Positions 1 to 10,733 of a stretch of 64,000 bases of DNA are shown in pieces. The translations under genes and the position numbers were made by a program. Position 1 is the first letter of the stretch. Every line of letters begins with the position of its first letter. The DNA comes from Rhyzopertha dominica (Eukaryota > Arthropoda > Insecta > Coleoptera > Bostrichidae): contig QCXZ01000053.1 of NCBI GenBank assembly GCA_025024175.1, positions 13,702,001 through 13,766,000 on the forward strand. The letters run 5' to 3'. The notes under the pieces are model-generated. The model searched no databases. It was not told the DNA's origin and worked only from the letters and a program-made list of their open reading frames with translations.

Positions 1-1025
1 GAAACTGTTCCCTGCTGAAACGCTTACAGATTATAACTAATTCAGAAAGCCCGTAGGAAACAGGATTATTGTTTTCACAATTTGCAATTCGTTATGTCGC
101 TTACATTTCTGATTTGTAATACTGTGTATTCAACAACTACGCTAATCAGTTTAACAACAGTAATGAATTTTTACAATCAATTTGGGCCTGGCATATACAG
201 CAAAGCTTTTCATAGAAGACATATACATTATTCTTATTAAATAAGCCTCGCCCAGTTTAATCCAGCATATTTTATTTTTATGTAAAGTGCTTTCGGCTAA
301 TAGGCCATCGTCAGTAGCAAAATACAAAAGTAAGTAAATAGAAATGAACTTAAAAATCTTTTCAAGCAATCTTGACTAGAAATGGAAACCAACTTTCAAA
401 CCAGCAGCATAAAAATTAGGGTTGAAATAAAAAATTTAGAATGGGATAATTGAAACTGCAAGAATCAAATTGGCCAAAGTGGATGTATTTTTAAATGATA
501 ATAAATGATTCTCTAACGAAGAATTTCAAGTTACAATGTCTGTATTTTTATACTGATTAAATTGTTTTAGACGTTAATTGCCGCAATAAAAAAGGATCTT
601 CCCATGTGTCCAATAAAAACACAATAAGTCGTTACATGCAAAGCTATATGCACAAAATGATTTAAAACTGAAATCTATCATGGACAAAACGGGAACAGAC
701 ACTGCCTACAATAGAAAAGGCAATATTTGTGTTATGAGATGAAAATAATCTATAAAGATAAATTGAGACTTGACCAGTACACCTAAGGGTGTACCAAATT
801 TTAACTATTTTATCACACGCGATGGTCTTAAAAGAAAACCTAAATTTTTCTATTAAGTAATTTGAAAAACCATTATTGTAAGCAACTTGGAGAATTGGGT
901 ATTATAACTTTTTTAAAAAATTACGTAAAATGAATCTTAAAGTACATATATATCGTACGCCATGTTAAAAAAAAACAAAAAAATATTTGTAGGTAGAGAA
1001 TTTCAGGTCTGAAATTCGAAATTTA

Positions 1026-1884
1026 GGAGTCACCGCCAAAACGCTTCTATCCAAGGTTATTCAACTCGTGACGTCAAGTGTCATGTAAACATTACCGAGG
1101 AGCGTGCTGTTTAATGGTGTAGTATCATTCTTGTATTGGAAAAGCTTTTGTGTGGTGTTCATTGAAAGACGGTGTAAGAGGTCGCACCAAAAAGTGATTT
1201 GTGTAGTTTTACAAGCATCTATTATGTATGGAAAACAAAACAAGTGTTGTTTTGTACATGGTTATAAAAGTACTTCAGTCAGTACAGCTAACAAAATTTT
1301 TGTAACTATTCCTTGAGATTATCAACGTATGAAAAACTTGTTTAAGGCCCCTAGACGTGATATGCCGAAATCGCAAAGAACGACGTTATTCCCCATATAG
1401 TCGACTGTTAGCTAAACTGGAAACGAACCGCAAGAGCCCCGAAAATAAATGGCAATTTATATTTATTGTGACCTCTAAACTAAATATCAAATTTAGGGTA
1501 CATTTTTGATTCTTACATTTTTATGTTTACAAATAGTATGTTTCCAACAACCCACTGTGATCGAATTATCAATGCTACGTTAATTTGATAAAAAGTTCAC
1601 TTATGCTGTTGCTGTTACGTTCCTCATCTTCGCCGCGTTGAACCGCTCGTCNCTGTACACAAATTCCATAACAATGAACATGCCTTCAGAAGTCATAACT
1701 CATAAGTNTTTCACCTTTTCTTGGCGTATTTTAATTCCCTTGTCGCAAAATGAACGCAAACAACAAACTAATAAATTGACGGGCTGAGGCTGACGCGTGA
1801 CGCGCTGACCCCAGATGTATACAAGCGCCTATTTACAAGACACCTGACGTCACGGCCAATATGTTCGCGTTTTGGCGGTCCCTT
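1026..1884. mobile_element. THAP-type (P-like) DNA transposon remnant, non-autonomous
   Basis: The two ends are inverted copies. The left end reads ACCGCCAAAACGC and then, about 30 bases in, GTGACGTCAAGTGTCATGTAAA. The right end, reverse complemented, carries ACCGCCAAAACGC and GTGACGTCAGGTGTCTTGTAAA in the same order. Inside is a THAP-like zinc-finger reading frame and then no further transposase, so this is an internally deleted copy. THAP domains are the DNA-binding part of P-element-type transposases, which suggests that superfamily. I could not settle the exact outer edge or the target duplication. Two N bases lie inside. Confidence 0.6.
1224..1400 (+). pseudogene. THAP zinc-finger domain fragment of a transposase
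   Basis: From the ATG at 1224 the frame reads a start like that of a THAP domain: K-C-C-F-V-H-G-Y-K-S-T, then NKIFVTIP, a TGA stop at 1314, then DYQRMKNLFKAPRRDMPKSQ. THAP domains begin C-x2-4-C and are about 90 residues long with a later CxxH pair. Here the second expected cysteine position appears to be Y, and the sequence breaks off at an in-frame TAG near 1400, before the CxxH pair. The copy therefore cannot encode a working finger. It lies between the inverted ends at 1026 and 1884. Confidence 0.55.
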
Positions 1885-3217
1885 TAAATATTCACATTTT
1901 TAATATTAAAAATACACCTTACGATCCATTTTTTCGAATTTATAAGCTGTCACAGCTGTTTTGTGGATTAGATGCTACCTATTAATATGCAATTTAATAA
2001 AACATAAATACATGGCAAATACCCAATTACACCAAGTTTTATTTCGAAGGCATTTAAAAAAAAATTGAAAAAGGGAATGAAAAACGGCTATTTTATGTAT
2101 ATGACGGTGCACGGATTAATAACTGATAATGCTGTCTGTACAAGTTAGCTTTCTAAAAATTTCAAAAGAAAGATAATGGAGATGACTGGTTGCGCAAGAT
2201 TATTAAATCTAAAAACGAAAACGAAACTTCTGTTCATAACTAAGTCATAGAATTATACAATGAGTTTATGAATGTAAGAATTTAGACATTAATCCTTTTC
2301 ATCACTTCAGAGATACTTTTCACGACCTGGTTCAGAATTGTCACTACAAATTTCCTTCAGATATAGTTCAGTCTTCAGTTAAGAAGCATTAAATACAGTA
2401 GACGCAAATGGTAGTTTTTCATACAATCATTGATCCTTGGTCTGTGACGCATGGAACTACCTTTAGTGCGACAATAAAACCGTGCGAGTGATGATCTCTG
2501 TCCAAATGTAAATAGGAACAGAAGAAAAGCAAATAACCCTAAGCAAATTGCAGACCCCCGAGATTAGCGAACACACATTTCATGTTAAATTAACGGCGCC
2601 TTTCAAACTAAAAACAAAAAGTGAAATGTAGGAACTCCCCGCTTTATTTCTTTTGCCGCTACGTCAGCTGCTCGGCATACTTTATAACAGTTTTCCGGTT
2701 ACACCGATGTCAACCCCCATAAACTAGCGTATTCGCTGGTTATCACGGGTGCCATACCCACACGTGGCATGATTTAACTTTTCGACGTCGAGGGGTCGGC
2801 GGGGTGGATCATGTTTTAGCGAGAAAGACAGTTTTGAAAAAAGCCACTCGAAGACGAAAGAGTATTTATTCCACTGGAGGGACCCTTGAAATTCAATTTA
2901 AATGAAAATGTTAACATAATCCAGAAATATTTACCCTGGGCTCCTACAGCGTTTGCTGGGTATTAGGAAGAATAAACAACTTGCCTTCTAAAGGCCCTTT
3001 CGCTTTTCACAGTTGTTTGCTGATAGGCCGCCTGATAACGACGTAGGGATGTTACGTATTTTGCGGTCTTTGGGGAAACCAAATGCGTCTGACAGTAATT
3101 TGTGCGGATTGCGTGATAAATAAATAAATAAATGCGTGAATGATTATTGTACCACATAGCTCTCATATAATCTTTCTTTTTAACTAAATTGTAAAAAGAC
3201 AGAGCCAGTTCCTTACA
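1885..3217. other. No gene seen; partly GC-richer unique sequence
   Basis: I find no supported coding region. The 86-codon open frame on the minus strand (2963-3223) has no family signature and runs up against the foldback element's target duplication, so I treat it as chance. Around 2600-2830 base composition rises (many CG dinucleotides) relative to the AT-rich surroundings. Confidence 0.5.
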
Positions 3218-3226
3218 CAGCAAATG
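3218..3226. repeat. Left target-site duplication of the foldback element
   Basis: CAGCAAATG directly abuts the left terminus ACCGGTGTG. The identical 9-mer directly follows the right terminus at 15114-15122. The match is perfect, which suggests insertion was not very ancient or was not eroded. Confidence 0.88.
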
Positions 3227-3547
3227 ACCGGTGTGAAAACAGCAGCCAAAACACAGCAGCCTAAATTTCCGAATGTAGCCGAACGTACCACAGAAGTAGT
3301 AAAAATAGAGCGCTTTTCGGTCAGACCCATCATCAAAATTAAGGATAAATATATTAGGTATACAGATTCAGGCGAAATGCTGAATAACTAATACTAGCTA
3401 TAAATAAAGCCAAATAAACAAATATTATTTATATAACGGCCATTAGAGATTGTGCCACGCTAAAACCCCTCATAAAACAGCACTGACTATTTAAATATGG
3501 ATCCGTACATACAAATCTAATTAAACTTTCAGAAAAAAAACAAGCAC
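3227..3547 (+). repeat. Left subterminal domain of the foldback element
   Basis: About 320 bp of non-tandem sequence lie between the terminus and the first 156-bp unit. It returns inverted at 14813-15113, and again inverted at 10391-10633, where it is cut by the assembly gap. It contains no open frame of note. Being shared and unique, it is the part most likely to carry transposase binding sites, though I see no direct evidence of that. Confidence 0.8.
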
Positions 3548-6500
3548 TCATAGAGCAACTAATTTCGCATAAAAAGAATTTTTGCAAAGCATGCCTTGGT
3601 TGCGAAAAAAATTAATCTTGCTTTTTGGAAAGGCACAGCGGTGAATAATAAACATGGACGCGCACATACGAATCCAATAAGACTTTGAGAAAGAAACAAG
3701 CACTGTTAAAGAAACTAATTGCGCATAAAAAGATTTTTTGTAAAGCACGCCTTGGTCGCGAAAAAAATTAATTTTGGTTTTTGGAAATAAACTGGGTTGA
3801 ATATTAAACATGGACGCGCACATACGAATCCAATGAAACTTTGAGAAAAGAACAACCACTATTAGAGAAACTAATTGCACATAAAAAGATTTTTTGCAAA
3901 GCATGCCTTGGTCTCGAAAAAAATTAATTTTGGTTTTTGGAGATATACAGGGTTGAATATTAAACATGGACGCGCACATACGAATCCAATGAAACTTTGA
4001 GCAAAGAACAACCACTATTAGAGAAACTAATTGCATATAAAAAGATTTTTTGCAAAGCATGCCTTGGTCTCGAAAAAAATTAATTTTGGTTTTTGGAGAT
4101 ATAAATGGTTGAATATTAAACATGGACGCGCACATACGAATCCAATGAAACTTTGAGAAAAGAACAACCACTATTAGAGAAACTAATTGCACATAAAAAG
4201 ATTTTTTGCAAAGCATGCCTTGGTCTCGAAAAAAATTAATTTTAGTTTTTGGAGATATAAAGGGTTGAATATTAAACATGGACGCGCACATACGAATCCA
4301 ATGAAACTTTGAGAAAAGAACAACCACTATTAGAGAAACTAATTGCACATAAAAAGATTTTTTGCAAAGCATGCCTTGGTCTCGAAAAAAATTAATTTTG
4401 GTTTTTGGAGATATAAAGGGTTGAATATTAAACATGGACGCGCACATACGAATCCAATGAAACTTTGAGAAAAGAACAACCACTATTAGAGAAACTAATT
4501 GCACATAAAAAGATTTTTTGCAAAGCATGCCTTGGTCTCGAAAAAAATTAATTTTGGTTTTTGGAGATATAAATGGTTGAATATTAAACATGGACGCGCA
4601 CATACGAATCCAATGAAACTTTGAGAAAAGAACAACCACTATTAGAGAAACTAACTGCACATAAAAAGATTTTTTGCAAAGCATGCCTTGGTCTCGAAAA
4701 AAATTAATTTTGGTTTTTGGAGATATAAAGGGTTGAATATTAAACATGGACGCGCACATACGAATCCAATGAAACTTTGAGAAAAGAACAACCACTATTA
4801 GAGAAACTAATTGCACTTAAAAAGATTTTTTGCAAAGCATGCCTTGGTCTCGAAAAAAATTAATTTGGTTTTTGGAGATATAAAGGGTTGAATATTAAAC
4901 ATGGACGCGCACATACGAATCCAATGAAACTTTGAGAAAAGAACAACCACTATTGGAGAAACTAATTGCACATAAAAAGATTTTTTGCAAAGCATGCCTT
5001 GGTCTCGAAAAAAATTAATTTGGTTTTTGGAGATATAAAGGGTTGAATATTAAACATGGACGCGCACATACGAATCCAATGAAACTTTGAGAAAAGAACA
5101 ACCACTATTAGAGAAACTAATTGCACATAAAAAGATTTTTTGCAAAGCATGCCTTGGTCTCGATAAAAATTAATTTTGGTTTTTGGAGATATAAAGGGTT
5201 GAATATTAAACATGGACGCGCACATACGAATCCAATGAAACTTTGAGAAAAGAACAACCACTATTAGAGAAACTAATTGCACTTAAAAAGATTTTTTGCA
5301 AAGCATGCCTTGGTCTCGAAAAAAATTAATTTTGGTTTTTGGAGATATAAAGGGTTGAATATTAAACATGGACGCGCACATACGAATCCAATGAAACTTT
5401 GAGAAAAGAACAACCACTATTAGAGAAACTAATTGCACTTAAAAAGATTTTTTGCAAAGCATGCCTTGGTCTCGAAAAAAATTAATTTGGTTTTTGGAGA
5501 TATAAAGGGTTGAATATTAAACATGGACGCGCACATACGAATCCAATGAAACTTTGAGAAAAGAACAACCACTATTGGAGAAACTAATTGCACATAAAAA
5601 GATTTTTTGCAAAGCATGCCTTGGTCTCGAAAAAAATTAATTTGGTTTTTGGAGATATAAAGGGTTGAATATTAAACATGGACGCGCACATACGAATCCA
5701 ATGAAACTTTGAGAAAAGAACAACCACTATTAGAGAAACTAATTGCACATAAAAAGATTTTTTGCAAAGCATGCCTTGGTCTCGATAAAAATTAATTTTG
5801 GTTTTTGGAGATATAAAGGGTTGAATATTAAACATGGACGCGCACATACGAATCCAATGAAACTTTGAGAAAAGAACAACCACTATTAGAGAAACTAATT
5901 GCACTTAAAAAGATTTTTTGCAAAGCATGCCTTGGTCTCGAAAAAAATTAATTTTGGTTTTTGGAGATATAAAGGGTTGAATATTAAACATGGACGCGCA
6001 CATACGAATCCAATGAAACTTTGAGAAAAGAACAACCACTATTAGAGAAACTAATTGCACATAAAAAGATTTTTTGCAAAGCATGCCTTGGTCTCGAAAA
6101 AAATTAATTTTGGTTTTTGGAGATATAAAGGGTTGAATATTAAACATGGACGCGCACATACGAATCCAATGAAACTTTGAGAAAAGAACAACCACTATTA
6201 GAGAAACTAATTGCACTTAAAAAGATTTTTTGCAAAGCATGCCTTGGTCTCGAAAAAAATTAATTTGGTTTTGGAGATATAAAGGGTTGAATATTAAACA
6301 TGGACGCGCACATACGAATCCAATGAAACTTTGAGAAAAGAACAACCACTATTGCAGAAACTAATTGCACATAAAAAGATTTTTTGCAAAGCATGCCTTG
6401 GTCTCGAAAAAAAATTAATTTGGTTTTTGGAGATATAAAGGGTTGAATATTAAACATGGACGCGCACATACGAATCCAATGAAACTTTGAGAAAAGAACA

Positions 6501-9500
6501 ACCACTATTAGAGAAACTAATTGCACATAAAAAGATTTTTTGCAAAGCATGCCTTGGTCTCGATAAAAATTAATTTTGGTTTTTGGAGATATAAAGGGTT
6601 GAATATTAAACATGGACGCGCACATACGAATCCAATGAAACTTTGAGAAAAGAACAACCACTATTAGAGAAACTAATTGCACTTAAAAAGATTTTTTGCA
6701 AAGCATGCCTTGGTCTCGAAAAAAATTAATTTTGGTTTTTGGAGATATAAAGGGTTGAATATTAAACATGGACGCGCACATACGAATCCAATGAAACTTT
6801 GAGAAAAGAACAACCACTATTAGAGAAACTAATTGCACATAAAAAGATTTTTTGCAAAGCATGCCTTGGTCTCGAAAAAAATTAATTTTGGTTTTTGGAG
6901 ATATAAAGGGTTGAATATTAAACATGGACGCGCACATACGAATCCAATGAAACTTTGAGAAAAGAACAACCACTATTAGAGAAACTAATTGCACATAAAA
7001 AGATTTTTTGCAAAGCATGCCTTGGTCTCGAAAAAAATTAATTTTGGTTTTTGGAGATATAAAGGGTTGAATATTAAACATGGACGCGCACATACGAATC
7101 CAATGAAACTTTGAGAAAAGAACAACCACTATTAGAGAAACTAATTGCACATAAAAAGATTTTTTGCAAAGCATGCCTTGGTCTCGAAAAAAATTAATTT
7201 TGGTTTTTGGAGATATAAAGGGTTGAATATTAAACATGGACGCGCACATACGAATCCAATGAAACTTTGAGAAAAGAACAACCACTATTAGAGAAACTAA
7301 TTGCACTTAAAAAGATTTTTTGCAAAGCATGCCTTGGTCTCGAAAAAAATTAATTTTGGTTTTTGGAGATATAAAGGGTTGAATATTAAACATGGACGCG
7401 CACATACGAATCCAATGAAACTTTGAGAAAAGAACAACCACTATTAGAGAAACTAATTGCACATAAAAAGATTTTTTGCAAAGCATGCCTTGGTCTCGAA
7501 AAAAATTAATTTTGGTTTTTGGAGATATAAAGGGTTGAATATTAAACATGGACGCGCACATACGAATCCAATGAAACTTTGAGAAAAGAACAACCACTAT
7601 TAGAGAAACTAATTGCACATAAAAAGATTTTTTGCAAAGCATGCCTTGGTCTCGAAAAAAATTAATTTTGGTTTTTGGAGATATAAAGGGTTGAATATTA
7701 AACATGGACGCGCACATACGAATCCAATGAAACTTTGAGAAAAGAACAACCACTATTAGAGAAACTAATTGCACATAAAAAGATTTTTTGCAAAGCATGC
7801 CTTGGTCTCGAAAAAAATTAATTTTGGTTTTTGGAGATATAAAGGGTTGAATATTAAACATGGACGCGCACATACGAATCCAATGAAACTTTGAGAAAAG
7901 AACAACCACTATTAGAGAAACTAATTGCACATAAAAAGATTTTTTGCAAAGCATGCCTTGGTCTCGAAAAAAATTAATTTTGGTTTTTGGAGATATAAAG
8001 GGTTGAATATTAAACATGGACGCGCACATACGAATCCAATGAAACTTTGAGAAAAGAACAACCACTATTAGAGAAACTAATTGCACATAAAAAGATTTTT
8101 TGCAAAGCATGCCTTGGTCTCGAAAAAAATTAATTTTGGTTTTTGGAGATATAAAGGGTTGAATATTAAACATGGACGCGCACATACGAATCCAATGAAA
8201 CTTTGAGAAAAGAACAACCACTATTGGAGAAACTAATTGCACATAAAAAGATTTTTTGCAAAGCATGCCTTGGTCTCGAAAAAAATTAATTTGGTTTTTG
8301 GAGATATAAAGGGTTGAATATTAAACATGGACGCGCACATACGAATCCAATGAAACTTTGAGAAAAGAACAACCACTATTAGAGAAACTAATTGCACATA
8401 AAAAGATTTTTTGCAAAGCATGCCTTGGTCTCGATAAAAATTAATTTTGGTTTTTGGAGATATAAAGGGTTGAATATTAAACATGGACGCGCACATACGA
8501 ATCCAATGAAACTTTGAGAAAAGAACAACCACTATTAGAGAAACTAATTGCACTTAAAAAGATTTTTTGCAAAGCATGCCTTGGTCTCGAAAAAAATTAA
8601 TTTTGGTTTTTGGAGATATAAAGGGTTGAATATTAAACATGGACGCGCACATACGAATCCAATGAAACTTTGAGAAAAGAACAACCACTATTAGAGAAAC
8701 TAATTGCACTTAAAAAGATTTTTTGCAAAGCATGCCTTGGTCTCGAAAAAAATTAATTTGGTTTTTGGAGATATAAAGGGTTGAATATTAAACATGGACG
8801 CGCACATACGAATCCAATGAAACTTTGAGAAAAGAACAACCACTATTAGAGAAACTAATTGCACATAAAAAGATTTTTTGCAAAGCATGCCTTGGTCTCG
8901 AAAAAAATTAATTTTGGTTTTTGGAGATATAAAGGGTTGAATATTAAACATGGACGCGCACATACGAATCCAATGAAACTTTGAGAAAAGAACAACCACT
9001 ATTAGAGAAACTAATTGCACATAAAAAGATTTTTTGCAAAGCATGCCTTGGTCTCGATAAAAAATTAATTTTGGTTTTTGGAGATATAAAGGGTTGAATA
9101 TTAAACATGGACGCGCACATACGAATCCAATGAAACTTTGAGAAAAGAACAACCACTATTAGAGAAACTAATTGCACTTAAAAAGATTTTTTGCAAAGCA
9201 TGCCTTGGTCTCGAAAAAAATTAATTTTGGTTTTTGGAGATATAAAGGGTTGAATATTAAACATGGACGCGCACATACGAATCCAATGAAACTTTGAGAA
9301 AAGAACAACCACTATTAGAGAAACTAATTGCACATAAAAAGATTTTTTGCAAAGCATGCCTTGGTCTCGAAAAAAATTAATTTTGGTTTTTGGAGATATA
9401 AAGGGTTGAATATTAAACATGGACGCGCACATACGAATCCAATGAAACTTTGAGAAAAGAACAACCACTATTAGAGAAACTAATTGCACATAAAAAGATT

Positions 9501-9716
9501 TTTTGCAAAGCATGCCTTGTTCTCGAAAAAAATTAAATTTGGTTTTTGGAGATATAAAGGGTTGAATATTAAACATGGACGCGCACATACGAATCCAATG
9601 AAACTTTGAGAAAAGAACAACCACTATTAGAGAAACTAACTGCACATAAAAAGATTTTTTGCAAAGTATGCCTTGGTCTCGAAATAAATTAATTTGGTTT
9701 TTGGAGATATAAAGGG
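3548..9716 (+). repeat. 156-bp tandem satellite array, left arm (about 39-40 units)
   Basis: A landmark such as CATGGACGCGCACATACG recurs every 156 bp (for example 3965, 4121, 4277), sometimes 155 bp where one T of a TTTTGG run is missing. The first two or three units, near the element end, are visibly diverged (GCGCATAAAAAG, GAAAGAAACAAGC). Internal units are almost identical, as expected if the array grew and homogenised from its inner part. Shared variants (CACTT versus CACAT, CGATAAAAATT, TTGGAG) recur about every 622-624 bp, giving a four-unit higher-order repeat. Because 156 is a multiple of three, one minus-strand frame stays open across many units; this is not evidence of a protein. 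Confidence 0.93.
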
Positions 9717-10390
9717 TTTTATGTGCAATTAGTTTCTCTAATAGTGGTTGTTCTTTTCTCAAAGTTTCATTGGATTCGTATGTGCGCGTCCATGTTTAAT
9801 ATTCAACCCTGTATATCTCCAAAAACCAAAATTAATTTTTTTCGAGACCAAGGCATGGTTTGCAAAAAATCTTTTTATGTGCAATTAGTTTCTCTAATAG
9901 TGGTTGTTCTTTTCTCAAAGTTTCATTGGATTCGTATGTGCGCGTCCATGTTTAATATTCAACCCTGTAAATCTCCAAAAACCAAAATTAATTTTTTTCG
10001 AGACCAAGGCATGCTTTGCAAAAAATCTTTTTTATGTGCAGTTAGTTTCTCTAATAGTGATTGTTCTTTTCTCAAAGTTTCATTGGATTCGTATGTGCGC
10101 GTCCATGTTAATATTCAACCCAGTTTATTTCCAAAAACCAAAATTAATTTTTTTCGCGACCAAGGCGTGCTTTGCAAAAAATCTTTTTATGCGCAATTAG
10201 TTTCTTTAACAGTGCTTGTTCCTGTCTCAAAGTTTTATTGGATTCGTATGTGCGCGTCCATGTTTATTATTCACCGCTGTGCCTTCCAAAAAGCAAGATT
10301 AATTTTTTCGCACCAAGGCATGCTTGCAAAAATTCTTTTATGCGAAATTAGTTGCTCTAATAGTGCTTGTTTTTTTTTTCTGAAAGTTTA
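9717..10390 (-). repeat. Inverted 156-bp array, right arm, first representation
   Basis: At about 9717 the unit orientation flips abruptly: ATATAAAGGG runs straight into TTTTATGTGCAATTAG, the reverse complement of an earlier part of the unit. About four units follow, becoming progressively diverged in the same way as the left arm's outermost units. The two arms could pair into a hairpin with a loop of less than one unit. The right arm is about ten times shorter than the left. Confidence 0.88.
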
Positions 10391-10633
10391 ATTAGATTTG
10401 TATGTACGGATCCATATTTAAATAGTCAGTGCTGTTTTATGAGGGGTTTTAGCGTGGCACAATCTCTATATGGCCGTTATATAAATAATATTTGTTTATT
10501 TGGCTTTAATTTATAGCTAGTATTAGTTATTCAGCATTTCGCCTGAATCTGTATACCTAATATATTTATCCTTAATTTTGATGATGGGTCTGACCGAAAA
10601 GCGCTCTATTTTTACTACTTCTGTGGTACGTTC
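10391..10633 (-). repeat. Right subterminal domain, first representation, cut by gap
   Basis: This is the inverted counterpart of 3300-3547 and a near duplicate of 14813-15053. It differs from that copy by small indels (for example CTCTATATGG here versus CTCTAATGG there). It stops at a run of Ns about 60 bases short of the element terminus. Confidence 0.85.
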
Positions 10634-10733
10634 NNNNNNNNNNNNNNNNNNNNNNNNNNNNNNNNNNNNNNNNNNNNNNNNNNNNNNNNNNNNNNNNNNN
10701 NNNNNNNNNNNNNNNNNNNNNNNNNNNNNNNNN
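10634..10733. other. Assembly gap of exactly 100 N
   Basis: A run of exactly 100 Ns is the usual placeholder for a scaffold join of unknown size. The sequence on its left has already almost reached the element's right terminus, while the sequence on its right restarts inside the array. This points to two unmerged contig ends rather than to a real spacer. Confidence 0.95.

Noticed and set aside
3548..4816. 422-codon minus-strand open frame as a repetitive membrane protein
   Set aside because: It is a consequence of a 156-bp tandem unit with one stop-free frame. The frame breaks wherever a unit is 155 bp, and the units lie in a transposon arm.
3548..9716. CRISPR-like array
   Set aside because: The whole 156-bp unit is repeated with no unique spacers, and the context is eukaryotic.
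9723..10391. 222-codon plus-strand frame
   Set aside because: It is the same satellite unit in inverted orientation, not a separate gene.
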